5,432 bases of DNA, from positions 1 to 5,432 of the forward strand of contig DASQLD010000476.1 in NCBI GenBank assembly GCA_035630195.1. Direction: 5' to 3'. The translations under genes and the position numbers were made by a program. Below are positions 1 to 5,432 of the stretch, one piece after another. The number at the start of each line of letters is the position of its first letter. Position 1 is the first letter of the stretch. The notes beneath the pieces are model-generated. The model ran no database searches. It worked only from the letters and a program-made list of their open reading frames with translations, and was not told where the DNA came from. The stretch is from DASQDN01 sp035630195 (GTDB lineage Bacteria > Acidobacteriota > Terriglobia > Bryobacterales > Bryobacteraceae).

Positions 1-14
1 CTACTGTGCTGCAT
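1..14 (-). CDS. Possible start of a further downstream gene (only four full codons visible)
   Basis: An ATG at 14-12 on the minus strand opens a frame reading M-Q-H-S before the window ends. It is called only because a strong Shine-Dalgarno-like GGGAGAG (28-22) lies 7 nt before it, and because it begins 37 nt after the DUF1501 stop codon in the same orientation, as expected for a next gene in an operon. Nothing can be said about the product. It could be a chance ATG, and four codons cannot show coding potential. Confidence 0.3.
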
Positions 15-21
15 TTGTGAT

Positions 22-28
22 CTCTCCC
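22..28 (-). promoter_or_regulatory. Shine-Dalgarno-like site for a putative downstream gene
   Basis: The minus strand reads GGGAGAG, followed by the 7-nt spacer ATCACAA and then ATG at 14-12. Both the match to the anti-Shine-Dalgarno and the spacing are good, and clearly better than at the other starts in the window. Its first four bases (GGGA) lie inside the 3' arm of the hairpin at 25-46, so access to it may depend on whether that hairpin is open. Confidence 0.4.
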
Positions 29-46
29 ATCCTGCGCGTGATGGGA
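25..46 (-). other. Hairpin after the DUF1501 stop: weak terminator or ribosome-site mask
   Basis: A perfect 7-bp inverted repeat (TCCCATC / GATGGGA, minus strand 46-40 and 31-25) encloses an 8-nt loop and begins 5 nt after the DUF1501 stop codon. No U-tract follows on the minus strand (the next bases are GAGATCACAAATG), so it does not look like a classical intrinsic terminator. Its 3' arm overlaps the Shine-Dalgarno-like GGGAGAG, so folding would partly hide that site. The stem is short, and a coincidence cannot be excluded. Confidence 0.4.
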
Positions 47-51
47 AGATT

Positions 52-1482
52 CTATAACAGTTCGGTAATCAGTTTGCCGCCATTGACGGTAGCTCGCTCG
101 GCGCGGCCGTTGTGGAGGAAAGTAACTCGCATGTGATCGAGGCCTAACAGATGCAAGATTGTCGCATGAAGATCGTGCACGTGATACGGCTTATCAACGG
201 CTCGTAACCCGATCTCATCCGTAGTCCCGATGGCCTGACCAGCCTTGACTCCGGCTCCCGCCATCCACATCGTGAAGCCCCAGGGATTGTGGTCCCGTCC
301 ATCGCCACGTTCGTTGAAAGGTGTGCGCCCGAACTCGCCTCCCCATACGACGAGTGTGTCCTTAAGAAGGCCGCGGCCTTTCAGATCCTGAAGCAGTCCT
401 GCGATCGGCTTGTCGGAAGCTTTACACCACTTGGAATGATTGCCTTCCATGTCGGCGTGCGCGTCCCATCCGCTGCCGCTGCCGCAGTACAACTCAACGA
501 AACGCACTCCACGCTCCACCAGCCGCCGCGCCATCAGACAATTCTTCCCGAAGGCTTCGGTTGACGGATCGTCGAGTCCGTACATCTTGCGCGTGATCTC
601 GGACTCTTCAGCGATATTCACCGCTTCCGGCGCCGACGACTGCATGCGATACGCCAGTTCATACGACTCGATCCTCGCATCCAGCTCGCTTTCCGTTGGT
701 CTGCTCTGCGCATGATGCCGGTTCATGTCGAGCAGCAGATCCAGCAGCCCGCGCTGCTGCGTTGCCCCGATCTTCTCCGGACGGTTCAAGTGCAGAATCG
801 GTGGCCCTTCACGCTGCAACAGTGTCCCTTGATAGGTCGCTGGCAGAAATCCCGAACTCCAGTTCTGGGCGCCACCCACCACACTCTTGTTGTCGGTAAG
901 GATCACGAAGGTCGGCAGGTTGGCGTTGGCGGTACCCAATCCGTATGTCAGCCAGGAACCAAGCGATGGCCGGCCTGCGATGATCGCGCCGGTATTCATC
1001 TGACAAACCGAACCAACATGATTCAGGCCGTCCGCCCAGCACGATCGGATGACTGCAAGATCATCGGCATGTTGCGCCACATTGGGATACCAATCAGAGA
1101 CCCATAAACCGCTCTGACCATGCTGCGCCCATTTGCGCTTGGTCGGCATGATTGTGTTGCCGACTGTGCCCATCGACGTCAGGGGTCGCCCAAACGACTC
1201 GGGCATCGGCTTCCCCGCAAGCTTGTCGAGCGCGGGCTTGGGATCGAACAGATCTAAGTGACTGGGACCGCCTTCCATGAAAAGGAAGATGATCGATTTT
1301 GCGCGGGGAGGATGGTGCGGAGATTTCGACGCCAGTGGGTTGGCCACTCCGGCAGCGCTCGCTGGTGAACGCGAGGCATTCATCATGTCGAGCAAAGCGA
1401 TTGCGCCCAAGCCGCTTCCGGCTCGCGTCAGGAACCTTCTCCGCGACGATACGGGAGACTCAGAACCGGTAAACGAATTCAT
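52..1482 (-). CDS. DUF1501 domain-containing protein, Tat-exported
   Basis: This is a 476-residue protein of usual length for the DUF1501 family, which is distantly related to the alkaline phosphatase/sulfatase superfamily and has no settled activity. An N-terminal Tat signal is visible: SRRRFL at residues 13-18, a hydrophobic stretch to about 31, and a likely signal-peptidase site near residues 41-45 (ASAAG). Family landmarks follow in order: FLFMEGGPSHLDLFDPKP (66-83), GWDAHADM (338-345), WGGEFGRTP (380-388), DHNPWGFTMW (397-406) and YHVHDLHATILHLLGL (433-448). The last resembles the C-terminal sulfatase-type segment. The start is well fixed: an in-frame TAA lies four codons upstream, no other standard start lies between, and the next Met comes after the Tat motif. 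No Shine-Dalgarno precedes the ATG. The start lies inside the end of the DUF1549/DUF1553 gene (23-bp overlap), so translation is probably coupled. Location and partnership are inferred; the family assignment is firm. Confidence 0.96.
   Translation of the reverse strand: MNSFTGSESPVSSRRRFLTRAGSGLGAIALLDMMNASRSPASAAGVANPLASKSPHHPPRAKSIIFLFMEGGPSHLDLFDPKPALDKLAGKPMPESFGRPLTSMGTVGNTIMPTKRKWAQHGQSGLWVSDWYPNVAQHADDLAVIRSCWADGLNHVGSVCQMNTGAIIAGRPSLGSWLTYGLGTANANLPTFVILTDNKSVVGGAQNWSSGFLPATYQGTLLQREGPPILHLNRPEKIGATQQRGLLDLLLDMNRHHAQSRPTESELDARIESYELAYRMQSSAPEAVNIAEESEITRKMYGLDDPSTEAFGKNCLMARRLVERGVRFVELYCGSGSGWDAHADMEGNHSKWCKASDKPIAGLLQDLKGRGLLKDTLVVWGGEFGRTPFNERGDGRDHNPWGFTMWMAGAGVKAGQAIGTTDEIGLRAVDKPYHVHDLHATILHLLGLDHMRVTFLHNGRAERATVNGGKLITELL
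1460..1482 (-). other. 23-bp dual-coding overlap of the DUF1553 and DUF1501 genes
   Basis: The same bases encode the last seven residues and stop of the upstream protein (NEFVYRF, TGA) and the first codons of the downstream protein (MNSFTGS). The upstream peptide is a conserved family terminus, so the start of the Tat protein is constrained by another protein's sequence. With no Shine-Dalgarno before the ATG, termination-reinitiation is the likely way the second gene is translated. Confidence 0.9.
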
Positions 1483-3718
1483 TGGAATTGATTAACGCTA
1501 AACAAAGATCAACCAACGCCGCGGCATCGACTGCATTCACGCCTTCGACAGTGCGGCTCGGTGCTGCGAGCTTCTCGCCCTTGGCCGCGCGCTCATTGAG
1601 CAGCCCGCGTTGTCGCGAAAGAAATGTAACGCTGCGATCCATCTCCCAGCTATCAGGCTTGCGGGAATAAGCCAGGCGGAAAGCTTCGGTCGCCTGTCGA
1701 GCAGGGTCGGCGCCTGCGCGATCCAGGACTCGTGACGCGAGCCCCTGCGCCCAATCGAGCGATTCATCAGAATTCAGCATCGTAAGCGCTTGCGGCGCAG
1801 TAGTAGTCTGCGTGCGTCGCGAGCAGCTCTCGAGTGACTCAGGCATATCGAACGCGCTCAACATCGGATACGTGGCTGTACGGCGTACAGAGATGTAAAC
1901 GCTTCGCCGATTCTGATCGGCAGAATTCTTCGAAACTGTCCATCCGCCCGCTGGCGGAGGCATACCTAAAGGCAGGGAAGGGGAAACGCTCGGACCGCCA
2001 ATCGCTGGATTGAGCAACCCGGATACCGATAATGCGCTATCGCGGATCGCTTCCGCCTCCAGGCGCTGCGGCCGGAACCGCCACAACAAGCGATTCAGCG
2101 AATCGGTCTTGCTTGCTTCCTCACGGTACGCCGAACTCTGCCGGTAAGCATTCGACGTAACCATCAGGCGGTGCATATGCTTCAGGCTCCACCCGTTCTG
2201 AACGAATTCACTGCTCAACCAGTCGAGTAGTTCGGAATGCGTCGGCTTCTGCCCCATCCGACCGAAATCGCCGGGTGTCGACACGATACCCACGCCGAAA
2301 TGATGGTGCCAAAGTCGGTTCACCATTACTCTTGCGGTCAGCGGATTCGCCGGATCGGTGAGCCACTTTGCAAGCGCCGTACGGCGGCCGGTGGTGGCCG
2401 AGCTGTTCGGGGGTACGATCTTCGCCGCTGTGGGATCGAGAATCGTCAAAAATCCCGGCTCCACTTCCTCGAGTTCGCGGGCGTAGTTTCCGACTGCAAG
2501 CACATGTGTGGGTGGCGCCTTCGGTCCCAAATCACGCATGCCGACTCCCATCGGCTCCTCGGAGTGATACAGATGATCGAACTGCTTCAGTTGCGCGAGA
2601 AGTTGGTCATACCGCTTTTTGTCCTCACCCTTCAGCCGAGTCATCATCAGGAACGAACTTGGATGACTGATTACACGCGCGCGGTGCGCCATTTGCAGTT
2701 CAAACGGAGTGCGCTCATCGGCATCCTTAAAGACCGCGTCCTTGATCGGTTGGGGAAATTTGAAGTACTCGTCTTCGATCAGCTTGCTGCGTGCGCCGTT
2801 GACCAGAATCTCTAATTCTTCGCGAATCGCGCGCGTCGCTTCTTCCCATGCGGCGGACTTCTTCTGCTCTTCTTCCCGCTGCTCCTTAGACCACATCGGG
2901 ATTGCATCATCGTTTGCGGTATGAGCGAAGAATGCTTGCAGCCGGTAGTAATCACGGTGCAGAATCGGATCGAATTTATGGTCGTGGCATTTCGCGCAGC
3001 CGAACGTCAGTCCCAGAAATGCCGAGCCGACGGCATCTGTGACGTCCTGCAAGATATCCTGGCGCCGCTGCATCAAGTCCCGCGCGTTCCATTCATCCGG
3101 ATAGTGCCGGCTGAATGCCGTCGCCACCCGAGCCTTGGGATCGTCCGGCCACATTTCATCGCCGGCGATCTGCTCCTGCACGAAGCGGTTGTAGGGCTTG
3201 TCTTGATTCAGGGCTTCAATGACATAATCGCGATAGCGCCAGACATTGGGCCGATATTCGTCCGCCCGGAAGCCGTCGCTTTCCGCATACCGCGCAGCAT
3301 CCAGCCAATGTCTCGCCCAGCGCTCACCGTAGTGCGGCGACGCGAGTAGCCGATCGACGAGCCTTTCGTAGGCTTCCGCCGACCGGTCCGTGAGGAACGC
3401 TTCGACATCTTCGGGAGTGGGTGGCAGTCCCGTCAGATCGAATGTGACACGCCGGATCAGTGTGATTTTATCGGCAGAAGGTCCCGGCTTGATGCCTTTG
3501 TCTTCAAGCTTCAGAAGGATAAACGCGTCGATCGGATTTCGAACCCACGCCGAGTCCTTCACTGCAGGCAAAGCTGGTCGGCGCACGGACTGCAGCGCCC
3601 AATACTGCCGGTCTTTGTCAGTGAATTTCTTAGTCGCGGACGACTCGAAGGCAGCGCAAAAAGACACGAGAAACAATGCGCCCGCAGAGATGCTGATCCG
3701 GTTCCACCTGCTCACCAT
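1460..3718 (-). CDS. DUF1549/DUF1553 (PSCyt2-PSD1) exported protein without PSCyt1
   Basis: The protein has 752 residues from the chosen ATG. A Sec-type signal peptide (MVSRWNR, then a hydrophobic stretch at about 8-24) predicts export. The DUF1549/PSCyt2 domain runs from about RNPIDAFILLKLE (60-72) to 267. It carries RWARHWLDAARYAES (133-147) and CAKCHDHKFDP (241-251), which contains a c-type-haem-like CxxCH. A charged, probably helical linker (about 272-377) leads to DUF1553/PSD1. That domain starts near GRRTALAKWLTDPANPL (444-460), includes VNRLWHHHFG (466-475) and TTTAPQALTMLNS (638-650), and ends in the conserved NSNEFVYRF. Many planctomycete relatives have an additional N-terminal PSCyt1 cytochrome domain, which is absent here. 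A GTG at 3757 would add 13 residues ahead of the signal peptide. The ATG at 3718 is preferred because it gives a normal signal peptide and has a weak GGA 9 nt upstream. Function is unknown; haem binding is unproven. The gene is tightly linked to the downstream DUF1501 gene. Confidence 0.95.
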   Translation of the reverse strand: MVSRWNRISISAGALFLVSFCAAFESSATKKFTDKDRQYWALQSVRRPALPAVKDSAWVRNPIDAFILLKLEDKGIKPGPSADKITLIRRVTFDLTGLPPTPEDVEAFLTDRSAEAYERLVDRLLASPHYGERWARHWLDAARYAESDGFRADEYRPNVWRYRDYVIEALNQDKPYNRFVQEQIAGDEMWPDDPKARVATAFSRHYPDEWNARDLMQRRQDILQDVTDAVGSAFLGLTFGCAKCHDHKFDPILHRDYYRLQAFFAHTANDDAIPMWSKEQREEEQKKSAAWEEATRAIREELEILVNGARSKLIEDEYFKFPQPIKDAVFKDADERTPFELQMAHRARVISHPSSFLMMTRLKGEDKKRYDQLLAQLKQFDHLYHSEEPMGVGMRDLGPKAPPTHVLAVGNYARELEEVEPGFLTILDPTAAKIVPPNSSATTGRRTALAKWLTDPANPLTARVMVNRLWHHHFGVGIVSTPGDFGRMGQKPTHSELLDWLSSEFVQNGWSLKHMHRLMVTSNAYRQSSAYREEASKTDSLNRLLWRFRPQRLEAEAIRDSALSVSGLLNPAIGGPSVSPSLPLGMPPPAGGWTVSKNSADQNRRSVYISVRRTATYPMLSAFDMPESLESCSRRTQTTTAPQALTMLNSDESLDWAQGLASRVLDRAGADPARQATEAFRLAYSRKPDSWEMDRSVTFLSRQRGLLNERAAKGEKLAAPSRTVEGVNAVDAAALVDLCLALINSNEFVYRF

Positions 3719-3846
3719 TTTGTGTCGTCCAAGAAGTCTCGTCCAAAACGCAGGCACTCTGCCGAAAGTTCCTGGTCACTATGAATTATAAGCCAAATTC
3801 TGCTAGAGAGGCGGGCGCTCGCCGACCTCTCGAGACATCCTTTGCG
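3719..3846 (-). promoter_or_regulatory. Intergenic leader with a TATAAT box before the DUF1549/DUF1553 gene
   Basis: This gap separates the receptor stop codon from the ATG of the DUF1549/DUF1553 gene. The minus strand carries a perfect TATAAT at 3790-3785, which would place a transcription start near 3778 and give a leader of about 60 nt to the ATG at 3718. The hexamer 17 bp upstream (CGCCTC) is a poor -35 match and there is no extended -10 TG. If this is a promoter it is therefore weak, activator-dependent, or read by another sigma factor. The call rests on the -10 match, the local A+T-rich stretch and the position only. Confidence 0.35.
3806..3831 (-). terminator. Imperfect hairpin after the TonB-dependent receptor stop codon
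   Basis: GAGAGG and CCTCTC pair as a 6-bp stem that can be extended by CGG/CCG across one bulged base, giving about 9 bp closed by a 7-nt loop. It lies 15 nt after the receptor stop. Downstream on the minus strand is TAGCAGAATTTGGC, with only a three-T run, so as an intrinsic terminator it would be weak. It lies just before the TATAAT box, which fits a boundary between two transcription units, but partial read-through is equally possible. Confidence 0.4.
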
Positions 3847-5432
3847 TTAGAACGTGAACTTCGCCGCAAAGCGAATCTGCCGTTCTCCTGTCGCACCCGT
3901 AATTTCTCCGTACCCGTTCAGCGCGCGAACGCTTCCGTCGGTATTTAGCGTCATATTCGACACCGTGGTGCTGGCAGTAGTGGGGTTGTTGAACTGCGGA
4001 GTATTCGTGATACCGAACATCTCCATGCGAACCTCGAAGTTCATGGCTTCACGGACTTTGAAGTTTCGGAAAACGCTTCCGTCGAGGTTGAACACTCCAG
4101 GACCGCGAATGCTGTTGCGGCCGACGTTGCCGAACCGTACATCGGTAACGGCTCGGAACGCGAGCGGATCGAAGTACGGAGCACCGACGCCGTGGCCACC
4201 CAGGATCTCCACCTCGGGCTTCACCTGGTCTGCCGTTTGAGTGTTGCCAGGCGCATTCACCGAGGTTCCGGAGGTTAGGATGGTGAAAGGCGTCCCGCTC
4301 GTACGGCTCAGGATCCAGTTCACTCTCCAACCTCCGGCGATCGCTGCGAGCACTCCGCTATTAGCGCGATCTTTACCATGCCCGAAAGGCAAGTCGTAAT
4401 TTCCATAGAACTGGAAGTTGTGTGTGCGGTCAAACCCGGCAAGAGCACGATTCCGATATAACATCGGGGTCCAATGCCAAGTCAGCCCGCCGTCCGTATC
4501 GTCAGCAAAACCGATGGTCTTCGAGAACGTGTAGGACACGCCGAGAAGCGTGGCTCCGACGCGACGCTTGAAAGACGTCTGTAAACCGTCATACGTCGTC
4601 GTGCTGAATGGATCGTGATAGATAATGTTCGAAACTCGTCCGAACTTCTGAAACAGAGGACGGCCATTGTTGCCCCCTCCTGGTCCTGCGGCGTTTATGT
4701 TCTTGTTTGCCGTCTGGCGGATGCCGCGGCTCCCCACATACGCCGCCTGCACAAGCATACCGGCGCCCAGATCCCGCTCGATCGTGAAATTCCAGCTTTC
4801 GATATATCCGCGGTTGAACTCGCGCGGGAACGTAGTGGTTCCGACGCTGAGCGGCAATGGAAACTGCTCCAGACTCAGATCCGGACCTACGACCTCCGGA
4901 ATGCCGGTGCGGAGAGAGCCGGCAGCAATGAAACTGGTGGCTCCGGAGAATTGCGTCGAAATCGTAGCTGGATAAGCATCCCTTAAATAGCGAAATGAGT
5001 TCGGGTCGATGCTGATGCCGCCACCGGCGCGGATCACCGTCTTCTCACTCATGCGATACGCGATTCCGAGGCGCGGCGCAATCTGACCTTTGCCAGTGTC
5101 GTAGCCTCCGCGATACACCATGTCGGTATCCGGATCGTAGCGTTCACCGGCCCAATGGTCACGCCTTGGGGCCGGATAGATTTCATAGCGCAGGCCATAG
5201 TTCAGAGTCAGTTTGCGGCTCACTTGCCACATGTCCCGTATATAGAAGCCGTACGAAGGCATGCGGACCGTGGCGGGATTGAGATACTGAACATCCTTGC
5301 CCATCGTTTGCGGCAGACCGAGCAGGAAGTCCGCCCAGGTGTTAAAGCTCTGCGTCGCGGCGCCACCGTTGAGAGAAGTCAGGCCCCCGCTGAAGGTGAA
5401 GCCTCCCCGTGGCCCGTGCGAAGCCTGCGGCT
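3847..5432 (-). CDS. TonB-dependent receptor (Oar-like), C-terminal part of the beta-barrel; 5' end outside the window
   Basis: The frame is open through the right edge, so only the C-terminal 527 residues are visible. The Met codon at 5304 is internal, because codons upstream of it encode ADFLLGLP (33-40 of the fragment), a familiar barrel segment of acidobacterial Oar-like receptors. Further landmarks are YIRDMWQVSRKLTLNYGLRYE (63-83) and APRLGIAYR (118-126). Later come FDRTHNFQFYGNYDLPFG (333-350) and FNLDGSVFRNFKV (447-459). FGITNTPQFNNP (472-483) follows, then the terminus RQIRFAAKFTF, whose final Phe fits the outer-membrane barrel assembly signal. Full-length relatives are usually about twice this size and begin with a carboxypeptidase-regulatory-like domain and a plug, which would lie outside. 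The role is TonB-energised uptake of a large substrate across the outer membrane; the substrate cannot be read from the barrel. The barrel frame has no visible frameshift or internal stop. Confidence 0.95.
   Translation of the reverse strand, partial: PQASHGPRGGFTFSGGLTSLNGGAATQSFNTWADFLLGLPQTMGKDVQYLNPATVRMPSYGFYIRDMWQVSRKLTLNYGLRYEIYPAPRRDHWAGERYDPDTDMVYRGGYDTGKGQIAPRLGIAYRMSEKTVIRAGGGISIDPNSFRYLRDAYPATISTQFSGATSFIAAGSLRTGIPEVVGPDLSLEQFPLPLSVGTTTFPREFNRGYIESWNFTIERDLGAGMLVQAAYVGSRGIRQTANKNINAAGPGGGNNGRPLFQKFGRVSNIIYHDPFSTTTYDGLQTSFKRRVGATLLGVSYTFSKTIGFADDTDGGLTWHWTPMLYRNRALAGFDRTHNFQFYGNYDLPFGHGKDRANSGVLAAIAGGWRVNWILSRTSGTPFTILTSGTSVNAPGNTQTADQVKPEVEILGGHGVGAPYFDPLAFRAVTDVRFGNVGRNSIRGPGVFNLDGSVFRNFKVREAMNFEVRMEMFGITNTPQFNNPTTASTTVSNMTLNTDGSVRALNGYGEITGATGERQIRFAAKFTF

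Noticed and set aside
25..46. Classical intrinsic terminator after DUF1501
   Set aside because: The stem is only 7 bp and no T-rich tract follows on the transcribed strand. It was kept as a hairpin of uncertain role.
2237..2815. Plus-strand open frame of 192 codons inside the DUF1549/DUF1553 gene
   Set aside because: It is antisense to a well-conserved coding region, has no recognisable domain, and is of a length expected by chance in G+C-rich DNA opposite a real gene.
2921..3349. Plus-strand open frame of 142 codons opposite the DUF1549 domain
   Set aside because: It is antisense to the strongly family-matching CAKCHDHKFDP region and resembles no known protein.
3650..3670. Cys at residue 21 of the DUF1549/DUF1553 signal peptide as a lipoprotein attachment site
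   Set aside because: The residues before it (V-S-F) do not fit a lipobox, which needs a small residue just before the Cys. An ordinary signal-peptidase I site near A28 is more likely.
3854..4240. Plus-strand open frame opposite the end of the receptor barrel
   Set aside because: The minus frame here carries the conserved receptor C-terminus with its final Phe, so the plus frame is a shadow.
5302..5304. ATG at 5304 as the start of the receptor gene
   Set aside because: The frame stays open upstream to the window edge and encodes conserved barrel sequence (ADFLLGLP). A start here would also leave a barrel with no plug or signal peptide.

Overview
The window looks like chromosomal DNA of a Gram-negative soil or environmental bacterium, most likely an acidobacterium of the Solibacter/Bryobacter kind. 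This is inferred from three things: an Oar-like TonB-dependent receptor barrel, a DUF1549/DUF1553 gene paired with a DUF1501 gene, and a moderately high G+C content. Such DUF pairs are also abundant in Planctomycetes and Verrucomicrobia, but the combination with this receptor type and the lack of an N-terminal PSCyt1 domain fit Acidobacteria better. No rRNA or other phylogenetic marker is present, so the assignment is tentative.

Every recognisable gene lies on the minus strand, so transcription runs from high to low coordinates. First comes the C-terminal 527 residues of a TonB-dependent outer-membrane receptor (3847-5432), whose N-terminal half lies beyond the right edge. A 128-bp gap follows, holding an imperfect hairpin and a perfect TATAAT hexamer. 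Next is a Sec-exported DUF1549/DUF1553 protein (1460-3718) with one CxxCH motif. It overlaps by 23 bp a Tat-exported DUF1501 protein (52-1482). In the last 51 bases a hairpin is followed by a good Shine-Dalgarno sequence and an ATG, so a fourth gene may begin at position 14 and run off the left edge.

All three main products are predicted to leave the cytoplasm: one sits in the outer membrane and two are in, or face, the periplasm. The DUF1549/DUF1553 and DUF1501 proteins are almost certainly co-translated and probably act together, but the biochemical role of these families is not established. A unit that takes up and processes an environmental polymer is a reasonable guess and no more. The gene content is a known arrangement. 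The parts worth a second look are the dual-coding overlap, the possible ribosome-site-sequestering hairpin at the left edge, and the receptor linkage. I saw no mobile element, CRISPR array, tRNA or rRNA.
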